Of a stretch of 64,000 nucleotides of DNA, positions 49,601 to 63,700 are shown one piece after another. Position 1 is the first letter of the stretch. Every line of letters starts with the position of its first letter. The stretch comes from Sinotaia quadrata. Lineage: Eukaryota > Mollusca > Gastropoda > Architaenioglossa > Viviparidae. A program made the position numbers and the translations under genes. The stretch covers positions 30,577,564 to 30,641,563 of the forward strand of contig CM054177.1 of assembly GCA_028829895.1 (NCBI GenBank), given 5' to 3'. The notes under the pieces are model-generated. The model was not told where the DNA came from. It made no database searches and saw nothing but the letters and a program-made list of their open reading frames with translations.

Positions 49601-51677
49601 CCTAACAACATCGTCATGCAGGGTTATGAGGCTAAACATCCGACTCGATATGCCTGTGGTAGAACAAATGCATACAATTATATTTTAAACCAACTTGAAC
49701 ATTATGTCAAAAGTAAATGTTTTACAATTTGCCACAATAACACTGGCAAATTTTCTTCAAATTCTAACCAATGTAAGAAAGCAGTCTGGATGGAATGAAC
49801 TCATCCTAAATAATCTAGCAGATTGTAAGCATAAGGGATAAGAAGAATAAGGCACTGCATTTATTACATAAATCTTGTTACACTAAGATTGTAAGAACTA
49901 TACGTTTTAAAAGCATATTATCATTCACATAATTTTATAAAGCCTTATTATTATTTCATATATTTAGTAACTCCTATTTGCTCAATCAGTCAATGAAACC
50001 TACCTTTTAGTTAAGGACAATATAAATTATATTTTAAATGGCAGTATACTGTATGTTTAAAACAATATAGAAATAAATGTAAACACAAAGATATAATGAG
50101 TAAACTAGAATTCAAAATGAAAGTAGTTAATAAGTTATGAACTGACTAAAAATGAAAGAAAGACTGAGAAAAGTGTAAATACAATTGCAATTGTGGAATC
50201 TAAACTGAAATACTAAACTATTAAATTCAAAACAGAGGAGAAAAAGAAATAGAAGAAATTCAAACTTAAAAATATTTAAATATGTATAATTTATTTCTAG
50301 TCATATCAGAAAGTACTAAATGTAATAGTAGTAAGCAGAACTATAATATTTAGTTACAGTCATATGCAGATTAACAGATGTGTATATTAAAAACAAAAAA
50401 GAATGGAAAGTAATAATGTGCAGATACATACTGTTCATTTATCTAGAGGTCATAGTTCAACTTCAAGAAGGAAATTTCAATTAGTTGTTATCTGTTTAAT
50501 ACACATAAAACTGCACTTTTATTCCAGCATATCCACTCACATCCATAATCAATTTTGCTAAGAACAAAAAACTTGAATATAAAAAAAAGGAACATTCAGA
50601 TAAATACAAAAATTATAATTCTTTTAGCAGTCTGACGTTTTATCTATTAAAACTCAGACCAAAACATAATACATTAATAGTAGTTAATACTTATAATAAA
50701 CCAGAAATATTTAAGAGTACAAGTGAATTTATGCCTATATAGAGAAAATTAGTATTTCTCCCTATATCAGTATATGATTAATTTTTTTTTTTAAGTTTTC
50801 CTTCCATTTTCTGTGAAAATACTACAAGTGTTATCTGATACTGTTACTATTGCACTCTCAATAAAGTTTTAATATCATTTGAGCCAATTTAATAATAACT
50901 ATATAATATATTTTACAGAGTTGATAAAAAATAATTTTAAAATATAAAATTTAATAGGACAAATTAACCACACCTAAAAAGTGTGAAAATGAGGATCAAT
51001 ACACAGTCTGGTATCACAGAAAAATATATTTGAGCTGTTGTTAAGATGGCTGTCTTGACTTAAATGTAAGATAGCATTTCATTTTCAGTTCACTATGTTT
51101 CTCAGTGTAGACTGACAATTATGCACAAAACCAAGAAAATGGACGCTTAACAAATAATAATTATATTCCACTCTTCATGTCATGCAGATTTCAACAATGC
51201 AGAAGGGTACTTTTTTTAAAAACATCCTCCACAAATCAAGTCAAATCCAATATTTTCATTGAAACATAACATGCCAAGAAATCTGAACACTTAGAACATT
51301 TCAATATAAAATTGTAGTTTACAGTAAATAAATAAAACAAATATAGACAAAGTTGATTTTTTTAATGATATGCATGCTGATTCCATGAAAACCACTACAA
51401 TGAAAATCTTATTTTAATGAAATATAAACTTAAATACATAAGTTTATATTTCATTAAAATAAGATTTTCATTGTAGTGGTTTTCATTTGTACATAATTTC
51501 AATGAGAATTTTAAAAAATGTCTGAAAAACACCTTTTTTTGCTAAGGAATCATTTTTAAAATTCTGTTTCATAACCATATCATTTGTCATTGTTGTAGGT
51601 TTGTCCCAAATATTGGCTATACCTATGCAGCAAATGTAATTGCTTTGTTTATAAGAGTTTTTAATGGCAAACTTTAC

Positions 51678-51743
<66 letters not shown>

Positions 51744-54700
51744 ATCCAAATAAGTGAATAAGTAACAAACATAATGACAAACAATAAGGAAAACTGAAAT
51801 AAAAATTAATTTTGTTGTATCAATGAATGGAAGGTGATATCATGCAGTACTATGAACTTGAGGTATTCTAACAGATGTGTATGCAAAGTGATATCATGCA
51901 GTAACATGACAACTTGAGCTATTCCAACAGAATATAACTTGTTATGGAAAGAGCATGCAGTGATTGAATGTGAACTTGAGCTATTCAGGCAGAACATAAT
52001 TTGCCACCATGAAATGAGTTGCTTTGCACCTGACCTCAATTCCCATCATCATCTAAAAAAGGTCAGAGGGGTGACAAGGTCAAGTGTGAATTTTCACTTG
52101 ATCTGGAAAGTTTAACACCTAAGGAATTGTGTTCAACCTTTAAATACTAAAATAAAGTAGTTTGGAAAAAACATGTTTTATTTCTCATGAAAGAGACCAA
52201 ATGCCCTACATTTTTAAAACTATTTTTTTCCTTTGCTCTAAAGAGTATATAATTATAAATCAGTTGTAATATGTGAAACTCTATGTTTAGATTTGTGTGC
52301 ATTTAACTGGATGACTTTAACTGTCCAATGATAACTCAGAAAATAAGTGAAGACTATGACAACATGCTAGTAGTGCAGGTTTACCTTTGACGATTCAGTG
52401 AATGGCAAGACTAGTCATGGAATATCCAATGAAAGTCTACGCTGGAGGATATAATGCTAGCCAGGACTCTCTTGACAATTGATTATAGTGGACACATTGA
52501 TTTAGATTTTAAAAATACCACAAAAATCAAGCTAATTGTCAATTTTATTTATTCATTCTTTTCTGTCATTGTTTTACTGCTACAGTGCAAATTTGATCAT
52601 TTGTATTGTGCTTCTATCGCTAATACGTGCACCACTCATGTTGTTTATCAAAGTGTGCATTTTTCCCTATAACACTTTAAAATTCCAAAACAAACAATGA
52701 TTACAGCAGTAAAACTTTAGAATGTATTTTCTTGTGTTATACTGTCTTTTTGTACCATTTTCTATGAATGTAGGTGCTAAGGAAAATTAGTATATGATTG
52801 TGGTCAACTGTTTTGATCTTTCTCAAAACATGAAGAACTGCAGGGTACCCATCTTATCTTGACCATTGCTCAATAACTAATATGTGATTTTCTTACAACT
52901 TGTACTATTAAAAAGCAGTTGTCTTCTAGTTTCTACTGATATAAATATCTAAGAATGTCCAAAAACTGACCTGCAACTCATTTCATGGTGGATGTCACAT
53001 GTGTGCACGGAAAGTGATAGTATGCATGCACAATATGTGTACTGGGGTATACAGTATAATTTGATGGTTAATGGTTCCTTTTTCTGATGGTGCATTAAAA
53101 TGTGTGCTTGAATTATTCATTCAGAGTATAATTAAGTTTGGATAGTAGATTTCATTCTTAATCACATGTACATCCCGTTTTGTTATATGGCCAACAGTTC
53201 TGCAAAAATGCATTTTAACAACAACTTGCACTATTAAGGGGGGGAGTTGTGGTGAGGGGAACGTAAAGTCTCTTGTACAATGATTCACTTTCCACTTAAT
53301 TAATAATCTGTTATCACCAAAAGCAGCATATCTATCAAGTACTTACTTTTTCTTGTTAAACAGATTTTTCAGAGATGTCCTGAATGGTTTCTTCTTCGAA
53401 GCAGACAATGGCATATCCTCAATGGAATGGTTAAAGTTTTCTACCATGTGGTTGCTACCTTTATTTGGCTTCTTGCTGACTTCTGCAGCTTTCACCTTGT
53501 ATAGAGAGTCAGCCACATCTGAAGAACTAATACATTCAGCAGGGGCTTTAGTCTGAGGCAAAGGTATCCTGTCTACTGTCTTCACAAATCTGGAAGGTGC
53601 AGCATTTTGCTGCCTTTGAAAATTGCCTATGCGTCTTTGAACAACTTGACCACTGGAATCATTCACTGTCAGGAGACCTTCCTTAATTACTGGAGAAAAT
53701 GATTTTATTTTGTTCACTTTTTCTGATGATGGTGGTTTAGCAGACTCTAGCACCTGTCTTTCCTGAAATGATTCAGCTAGTCTTGATGGAGTCTCAGGAT
53801 TGTTTGTATTTTTATTGATTGGGGGCTGGTTAAGATTATCCTCTGGCTTGGTAACCAACTCTTTCAGGGCAGGATATGGCATGAACTTAGAAGTGTGTAA
53901 AGAAGTCTTGTGATGGGAGCTGTATCCATTACTGTCATTGTCATGAATGCAATCCAGGTCTAGCTTCAGCTCAGGCATGTTCAATGTCGGTCGTGTCTCA
54001 CTATCACAGCTAATATCTTTTGCCAGGCATATCTTATCCACTGAATCATTTAGACTACCTTCTTCCTTCAGTCCCTTAGAATGAAGCTGAGTAGTAGTGG
54101 ATTGTGGGCAAGAATATGGACTAAGTGTGGTGTCATGACTGTCCTTTATGATGGCTGGCCCATTCTGAACTTCAGCCAAGTTCTCATGGGTCAAATCTGA
54201 ATTATCTGTTTCATTGTCCTGTGACAGCCAAGAATTGTCTTTTTTAGGAGAAACACATGCATACTGTAAGTGACTATCACCAGTGGCTTTTGTGTCATCT
54301 TCATCATCAACATCATAATGCATTGGAGCATGCTCCCCTCTCTCTCTATCCCCACCTCCCAACGGATCCCAGCATTCATTCAGCACAACTTGGGGATGGA
54401 GTGATGCTTTTACATGTCGGCGATGAAGAGGTGTATTTGAAGATGCGTTCGACGGTCCCAAATTGTTTGGTGTGGTGTCTAATATGTCATCTACCTTACT
54501 TTGTTTCCGACTGTATACATGGACCACTCGAGTATGTCCTGGATAGCGAGCCAAAACAGAACGTGGCCGAACAGTCATTTGGTCTCTACCTTGTCTCTGC
54601 AAGATTTCTTTTTGGGAAGCAAAATCTATTGCAGAAGTTGGTCTCAAATGAGGGTACTGCGACTGACACTGTCTGTTACTGTCAAGCACACTACAGTTGC

Positions 54701-57700
54701 TGGAGAAAGGGGCTGGAGAATACCCTTGTCCTTCAATACGCTTTCTAATTTTGTATCTCCGTTGTCGAGCACTATATTCAGCAGTAGGTGGGAGAGTGGA
54801 CTGGCTACGAATCTGTGGAATAGTTGCTTGTGGATCAAATGAAGAATGAAAAGGATAGCCTGTGTAGGTGTCAAATGATGAATGAGCAGGATAGCCTGAA
54901 TAGGAGAGATCTGGTTGACTATGAGAAGCTAAACGAGTTGAGTGGTGGAAAGGTTCAAGATGGACATGTCCTATATCATCATAGAGGTACCCTGAGCTCT
55001 GCTCAAGCCATTTTGGAAGGTACATGCTGAAAGCAGGAAATTCAAAACAGATGTGCATCATTACCATAAAAATATGTGAATATTTAATCTCTTAAATAGA
55101 AAACTTTCTAAACAAAGTCTAGAATAGCAGTGTTTCTTAAACCTTGAATATAATACTTAGATAAATAAACTTTATTAAAGGTAAGATTCATTATAAGTTT
55201 CAAAATTATGAAAACATAATAGATTATTAAATCAATTATATACAGGTGATCGCAAATCTTAAGTTCCAGGTTATCAAGGTCACTATAATTTGTATTCTGG
55301 CAAGAATAACTTTACTTGGAGCATGATCTTCATTTGGATCTGATTTGTAAATATTCAATAATTAGCAGAAATAAGCTTAAGATGGATATTTTTGCATTTG
55401 GTTAGTATAATGACTAATACCTAATGTGATCCTTACTATAAAAGTCTATTACTAAAACCATAATGGGGATGGAAAGCTAGTTTGTTAAATTAGTTTGTTC
55501 TGTCCTAAAGCATGTATAAAGGTGACTTTTTTTAATCTTCAAGAGGAAAAACTGTTTATTAGTTTTGTGCTAAAAGGACCAGATTATCTTGTGTCTAATG
55601 TTAAGAACTTCGGCTAAAAGGGCCAGATATTTTGTGAAATTTTAGCTAAAAACATCAGATAGACTTGAGCTAAAAGGACCAGATGTCTTGTGCCTAATTT
55701 TAGCTAAAAAGACCAGATAGACTTGAGCTAAAAGGACCAGATTATCTAGTGAAAATTTTAAATAAAAAGACCAGATAGACTTAGCTAAAAGGACCAGATT
55801 ACCTTATGTTTAATTTTAGCTAAAAAGACCAGATAGACTTAGCTAAAAGGATCTCCTGAAGTAGTCTCTTTACTACAGTATTCTCTGCTTACAGTTCAGT
55901 GCTAGAGTGCACTGCCCTTTCCATATGAACAGGACAAGTGACATTTTATTTTCAAATATATATCATTGTCAGCAAGTTTGGCCACCTAACTCTTGTCTTA
56001 AAATTCACATCTGGTGTTTATCAGTTCTTATGATTAAAAGATGCTGCTCCATGCTAGAAGTTTAATGTTCTATTCTAACAGGGTACTGTTTCATGTTAGC
56101 AGGATATTGCTTTATGGTTACATGTAATGGTACTGTTCCATGTTAGCAGGATATTGCTTTATGATTACATGTAATGGTAATGTTCCATGTTAGCAGGATA
56201 TTGCTTTATGATTACATGTAATGGTAATGTTCCATGTTAGCAGGATATTGCTTTATGATTACATGTAATGGTAATGTTCCATGTTAGCAGGATATTGCTT
56301 TATGATTACATGTAATGGTAATGTTCCATGCTAGCAGGATATTATTAAATGATTAAAGGATACTGTTTCAAGCCAGTAGGATATTGCTCTATGCAGCAAG
56401 ATTGCTCCATGCTAGCAGGATATTGCTATATGATTAATGGATATTGCTCTGTGCTTTATTAGGAGACTGCATTGTTGTTTAGAGGTCTCCTCCTGACTTG
56501 AATTATCTCCCACTAGAATTATGAGGACTTTTGTTTTGAATGTAACTCTGGACAACAGCATAGCAATGGATGACTGACAGCTGATGCTATCATTCTGCAA
56601 TTTTTACAACTATTAAGGAAAAACTTACTTAAACTTACTTTATCAAAATAAATATATTAAAACATCTTGAAATATTTAATTGAAAGAAACTAAAATATAA
56701 AAAAAATTAAGAAAAAACATCAACAATTTATAATCTTACTTTGAACTAGCGTGGATGTTATGCTGGCCTATTCCAGATACTGTGTCTTCCCCAGTTGAGT
56801 GGACACCACTGTCTACAGTGCTGCTGCCTGTAACAAGCCCCACTTCACAACTACTGCCACTCACACTGGACTGCACGGAAGATCCCTGTGCTCTATACAA
56901 AGCAAAATGTTTCAAACTAGTATCTTATACAGGATCCCTACATAGTAAAATGTTTCAAACTAGTATTTTATACAGGATCCCTACATATCAAAATGTTTCA
57001 AACTAGTATTTTATACAGGATCCCTACATAGTAAAATGTTTCAAACTAGTATTTTATACAGGATCCCTACATATCAAAATGTTTCAAACTAGTATTTTAT
57101 ACAGGATCCCTACATATCAAAATGTTTCAAACTAGTATTTTATACAGGATCTCTACACAGTAAAAGGTTTCAAACTAGTATTTTATACAGGATCTCTACA
57201 CAGCAAAAGGTTTCAAACTGGATATTTTATAGACGATCCCTATACAGCAAAAGGTTTCACACTTATATTATACAGAAGATCTCTACACAGCAAAAGTTTT
57301 CAAACTGGATATTTTATAGATGATCCCTGTACAGCAAAAGGTTTCAAACTTATACAGAAGATCTCTACACAGCAAAAGTTTTCAAACTGTCTACTTTATA
57401 AGGTGGTCAAATAAAAAGTCAAATATAACTTATGCTCATTGTGTAATTGGTAATTTTAGAGAAAATAAAATAAATGAAAGATTCAACTTTATAATAGTAT
57501 TATGAGTATTTGAAAATTTATGTTTATCAAACTAAAATAAGAAAACAAAACAAAGTATGTACTAAAAAAAGCCCAAAATAAACTGTTATTAAGAAAACTA
57601 TAGACTATATTTTCATACCTGACACAAATCTTTTTGTTACAATGGAAAGTGATAATTCTGAAGATATTCATTGCCATACTTACTGTCCATCAAGTGAAAT

Positions 57701-60700
57701 GGCCTGTGCAGTGTGAGAAATGTCATGGTTAAACCGTTCCACAAAATCCTGCAGCTTGGAGAGAGATGTTTGCAGTCTGAAGTGATCAGGATGGTCCTTG
57801 TGAGTGTAACGCAGTACTTGCTTCAATAATCCAAACAGAGGTATGGATAAATAAATATTATAATGTTAAATAATTTATTATTATATTTCAGGAAATGGGT
57901 GTTTTCTCTTGCTGCCTTTGTGTGCACATCCAAAGACAGTTTAAGTCCCAAGGGTTAAGGAAAATTGGCCTAAGAAATTTCCACCATGATGGCAATAATA
58001 ATGTTTTTTTCTTACCCTTATATGAAATGGTCACTACCTTAGGATACCACCCCTCTTCCCTAACCAAAAAATGCCATCTTCCTTTGTTGAGAATGTAAAC
58101 TTAGATGCCATTATATCATGATAATTTCCTATTCAAATTGGAAAACACAGATGCAGGAAGCAGAGGTCATTGAGCTTACTGTTTTGGAGGCACATACCTC
58201 TTGTCTCATTTGTCATGCCATTTACCCTCAATTGATCAGATGAGCTCCAACCAATCTCCATGAGTGTCTTGCAGCCCCAATTCAGGTAAGAACACACAAA
58301 ATCTGACTGCCCCATGCTGACAAATCTTTAAGCTTGCTTACATAAAAGTCTGGTTCTGATATGAGCTCAATGCATAGAAAAAACCATGATGAAAAGGACA
58401 TGGCCAACAGAAATTATTTAATGCTATTTACAATGCTTTGATTGAGACTAACTGATCTAGACTAGTGGGTGGCAACCTACAGCCCATGTGGATTGCAAAA
58501 TGATTGTGACACCCATACTAGATGACCAAAAAAAAATTCTTTAGAAAATACATTTTTCATTCATTAAGTAAATAATATTACTTTGCCAATGATAATTATT
58601 ATTTAATATTAGTTAGTCATGCTAGTCAATGTTTTATTTATTACTCAAATTTATAACACAAGGCAATCAGGCAACCAGTCAGTTATTATCTCCCCTTCGC
58701 CATCATGGAAAATAGTCCCTCTATCATGCAGGACCAAGTTAAGAGTAGTGGTCCCCAACCTTCTTGCAGCCAAAAGTACATTCAAATTTTCACAACAGTA
58801 GGGCAGGTGCTAACAATTTTTCAAAGCTTATTTTGTATTGGACATTAAATAATATGCAAACATCTTTTGTAGTAAAACATAATATAGAATCTATGACATA
58901 AAAGATAATTTTACACATAAAAGGTTTTCATTAAATTATTCAGTCATCACATTTTCACTTTTACTATGTGAATTTGCTCTTTTTCTTTTAATCTATCTTT
59001 TTCTTTTATCTATGGAAGATAAATTAAGTAGTTTTTATAAATAAATATCACAAACAGTTTTCATCTTATTTCTTTCTTTAAAGTATAGTATTGTTGAACT
59101 ACTGATTAAAATATCTTTATTATTCTTACTTTAACATAGATTGCCTGTTTCTTTCTATTGCTACTTGCATATGCATTTTAATAAACAAACATACAAATCT
59201 AATATGAATAAAGTTGAACACAAGTTTTATTGTTGCTTGTATCTGGATTTCAATAAACAAGCAAATATGAAAAAGTTGAGCATAAGTTTTAATCACAAGC
59301 ATTTATCAGCACTGAGTATAGAAAAGTTATTATTAATTCACGTTTTTAGTAATAAGTCAGTCTGATATTTTGGCACTGCATTTCATCAGTCAGTCTTTTG
59401 CAGTTGGGAGAGTAAAATATTCCCATTCGTAGTCAATGGCCAAGATGGGTATCTGCGACTGAAGATGTGTATTTTGATTTTATTATATTCACTACTGAAA
59501 ACAATTTCACATAGAAAAGTGAAATTGAAATAAGATTTTATTTTGTACACTACAACTTTTAAAACAGATAATCTTTTTTGGTCAACCAGATTCCAAAATT
59601 TATCATCTGTTGTGCAAGATTTTAGAACAATATCATTTTGAAGATCCAAATCTCCAGTTTTACTTCTCTTCTTCCCTGAAAGAGACTTAAAATCACTGTA
59701 GCTAGTTTTGTAACCTCTAGTTGACAAATAAAAGACTTCATAAGTAACTGCAGACTTATTGATGATAAATGTTGAAATCTCTTTTCAAATTGCTTCAGAA
59801 GTTTTTGAATGTGAATAATCAATGGTGAGGGGTTCAAATCATATCACATACCATTTTTTTAATACTTGTGAACATGAGGACCACTGAGTTATTAATCTAA
59901 TTCAGGCAGGTTAAATTAGTTTATATATTTTCTGCCTTTGCTCCTTTATATGCAGTTAAACCTTATCATGGGAGATACTTTTTAAATAGGTAATGTAATT
60001 TTGGAGTGATCCTTATGAATAATCAAATTAGGAGTTTGAAAGCCAAAATTAAAACAAAAGGAAAAATGGGGTCAGGTGAAAAGGTGGAACATTTGACAAA
60101 TCAAAAGAATGTGGCCTATCTAAGGTCTGATAAAATCATTGTTGTTAATGTTTTAAAGTCAAATTATTAGGTTTATAGAGAACATATTGAGGACTAATAA
60201 ATATTTCTGCTGATTTACTAATCCAGGCAAATGTAAAAATAAATTTAGTTCTTTTGAATTAAGTATTTGTGTATGATTGCAATGTTCCAGTACAAGAATT
60301 AAAAATAGTGTCACAAAGTATTCTTGATCTAAAAATTATAATTAAAATTAAAAAATCTCTTTTATTTATAAGCACAGAAATGTAGACTGTGTACTAGGGG
60401 TGAAACTTGTCTTGAAATTCAAGCTTCAGTTTAATAACAATAAATATCATAGAAAGAAAAGTATAATATTAAACATCCATCACATTTTACAAGGTGCTTT
60501 TTAATGTAGTAATAACCTCAACAAAAATAAAATATTACTAAGAAAAATTTAAGATTTGTCACAAATAAATAATAAAATTGTTAAACACAAACAAAACATG
60601 ATTTAAGCATGTAGCAAGAACAAAGAATATTAATTGCTTCTTGGACTTCAGCTGTTTAGTTTTTGAAATGCATATAATACCATTCGACAATCCAAAAATG

Positions 60701-63700
60701 TACATATTCAGCTTTGAAAGAGTTGATAACTGTTTATGGAAAAACACTTGAGCAATTCAAATAAAAACAACACAACTCACGCTGCAGTCACACAACTGGA
60801 ACTATGATAAGGAAGTGATGGATGTTTTGTTGAGGGCAACATACCTGCAACTGAAGCATGTATTTTGGTATTCTTTGGAGAGGACAGATAAGTAATGACA
60901 TCAGATCTGCATTGGGATTCAATTCCTTTTTAGCCTACAAATACATAAAAACAAGATGTTTAAAATGTTAGGACATGACTACATTAAAAATTTTTCAACA
61001 AATTATACAATATGCCAAAAGAAAAAGAAGTAAATAAATGAATCTCAAGAAATTAATTTGATGTGAAGAAATTATTTTCTAAATAATTTTATCCACTGTG
61101 TAAAAATGTGTTGAATGCCAACCTTTATAAATGTCCTAAGGGATCGAGACTGAGTTAAATGGTGCCTCAAACAGCTAATGGATGCTGGTAAACTCTCCAC
61201 ATATTCCTGGTATAACCCCAGCAAATTCTGCAAGTCAAACAATTACAATAACAATAACAGTTTTAGATCAACAAGAATTAACACAGATCTATCAATTATT
61301 AAATTTCCTATAGATGGAGAAGGACAATATAAGAAAAGAAACATAGCATTGAAAGGAAACTAAAATATTAATTAACTTAAGATAAAGAAATCATCTTTTT
61401 AAATTCACCTGCTTAGCGTTGGTAACACGAGCAAAGATGTCCCCCACCACTCCAGCTGAAGACCAGTGGAGTAATCTGTCCTGTAGCAAGTGCAGCATCT
61501 GCCTGTGTTGCTCACACATATCGCTCAAAGAAGAAGGAAACAAGATGTTGAGCTGGCGGGAGCTCATGTAGTGTCCCTCCTGCAAGGGCTGTTCATAAGT
61601 ATTCATCAGCATCAACAGCTGTGAACAATATTCCTGCTCAGATTCAATGATGTCTTCAACAGCTTGGCGTCTCTGAGCTTAAGCATAAAAGATCAAAATG
61701 GAATTATAAAAAGAAAATAACTCGACATGTCTTTAACAACCTTAATGTAAATAATTTTTCAATAGGAAAATTTTCATAACACATATATCCAACCATTAAA
61801 ATTACGTATAAAATGTCTTTATTTTATTCAAGAATACTCTAGGTAGATTTAAAAATTAATTAAATAATTTGTTTGTACTACTGCTATGAAAATATTTTTT
61901 ATCACCAATTCTTTACTGCTTTAAAGGCATTAAAATATATCATATAGAATGGAAACTACTTTATCTTCTAAACATATAAGGAAGTAATATATGTAAGATA
62001 GCACTTTAAATATATGGGAAATAACTCAACAAAGAGTTGTTTTAATATATAAGCATATCTCTGTAACTTTATCCGAGTATTTTCAACAAATTATACTGCT
62101 AGAACACTGCAGAGTGTTACGTTTAATCATAGCCTATTTTAGATTTTCTTTATCAATAGTGGACTATGAAGCATTGATTTGTGAATACTAACAGAATGAA
62201 AGAACTATACATACCTGAGTCAACAAGAATAGCTTGTGTAATACTTTTTCCCTGCATCATGTAACCTTTCTTTTCTTCCGCATGCTTGGACTTCAAATAG
62301 CAACAGAAGACAAAAATAAACATGTGATTTAACAGCAATAGGAGGTCATAGTACAAATGTGAAATAACAGATATACAAAACAGGAGCAAACAAGTGAAAT
62401 AATAGCAATAGAAGACCAAAGTATAGTATGCATTCCCAGTCATTGGTTAAAAAAAAAAAAATTCTGGTTCTGGCTACTCACTTCCTAATTTAGCTGAAAA
62501 AACATTGGAGTATGATTAATCACTATTAAATAGCATAATGCTGATATGTTTTGTTCTGAAAGAACATATATAAAAAGCTTTAGATTTAATATGAAATTCT
62601 GACTGCTCATATACTTAATCTGCTAGGAAAATTTTGAAGAGTGATTTAAACAAGCTGGTGCTGATTTTGATTGAAAACACTAATAACAGCAGTTAATGAA
62701 GTACAAAAAAGAATAAATGGTACAGAATAAATCTGTAGTCATAGGTGATAGGTATGTTCAAGTAACTGTTAAATCAGTATCTATTGGAGTTGAACATTTT
62801 CAGAATAAATCTACAGAATAAATCTGTAGTCATAGGTGATAGGTATGTTCAAGTAACTGTTAAATCAGTATCTATTGGAGTTGAACATTTTCAATGGTAT
62901 AGGGTAAATAAGTACCTATTGGTGTTGGGCATATTCAACAGTTACACATGAAAGGTCACTCCAAAAACTTTGATCAGCATACCAGTAATAAGATTTATAA
63001 TTTTTTCAAGTTTCTTATTTTTAAAGTGATGTATTAAACTGATTTTACCAAATAAAAATGAATGGAAACAACTTTAAATTATTAAAGCAAAACAACTGAT
63101 ATAACTGTATATTATTAAAAACATTTTTATTGTTTAATAACAACTCCAGACACACACACACACACACTCACTAAGAAATTATGCATCTTTTTTTGATAGG
63201 CATTCATTTCATATTTACATTGCTTATTGTGACATAGCTATGCCACCATTTTCTTAAAAATAGTACTATGATTTTTAATCTCAATGCATAATGTTTATTC
63301 ATCACTAGCAAAGTTCATTGAAAAGATAATGACTTCAGCATTCCATAATTAGCAAAAAGGACTGACACCCAACTTTTTATGTTTTGTACTGTTTTGTTTT
63401 AGTTGTCTTTAAAAATTATTATTATTATTAAAATATTTTACCAGTCATTTAAGGTATTCATTAAGAGTCCATATATTCCATGTCTCCTGAAGCTCTAATA
63501 GCTAAGACTAGCCCCTAAAGTGTCATATTTATAGTTCTAAACTGCTACAGTTACATACACCATGTCTCCTGAAGCTCTAATAGCTAAGACTAGCCCCATA
63601 AGTGTCATGTTTATAGTTCTAAAATGGACTGACATGAATGTGTCTTGACACTGCACTTTCTAGATCCTCTTCACTGGATTCTGATATATCAATATCCTGG

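Larger units (their letters stand above)
40683..53346 (-). other. 12.66-kb last intron of the Rho-GEF gene
   Basis: AT-rich, with no exon that keeps the phase. Parts not covered by other entries (about 41.65-42.45, 44.0-45.4, 45.8-46.6, 46.86-47.54, 48.92-51.38 and 52.1-53.3 kb) hold only dispersed AT runs, short microsatellites such as (AT)n at about 49473-49486 and (GA)n at about 47910-47928, and poly-A tracts. An ORF-poor stretch at 52.02-53.2 kb carries short duplicated words (TTTCATGGTGGATGTCACAT) but no recognised element. Confidence 0.6.
55027..56739 (-). other. Rho-GEF intron with two arrays
   Basis: Apart from the arrays at 55.6 and 56.06 kb it is AT-rich and holds no recognisable feature. 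Phase 2 at both borders shows direct splicing of the flanking exons. Confidence 0.6.
62291..63633 (-). other. Rho-GEF intron with two duplications
   Basis: AT-rich. It contains the duplications at 62.72-62.90 and 63.48-63.62 kb, an (AC)n run at about 63151-63167 and an (ATT)n run at about 63416-63429. Confidence 0.65.

Noticed and set aside
54257..54842. 113- and 163-codon plus-strand frames opposite the Rho-GEF tail exon
   Set aside because: They are antisense shadows of the well-supported minus-strand exon. The same applies to plus-strand frames at 25518-28273 opposite the large exon.
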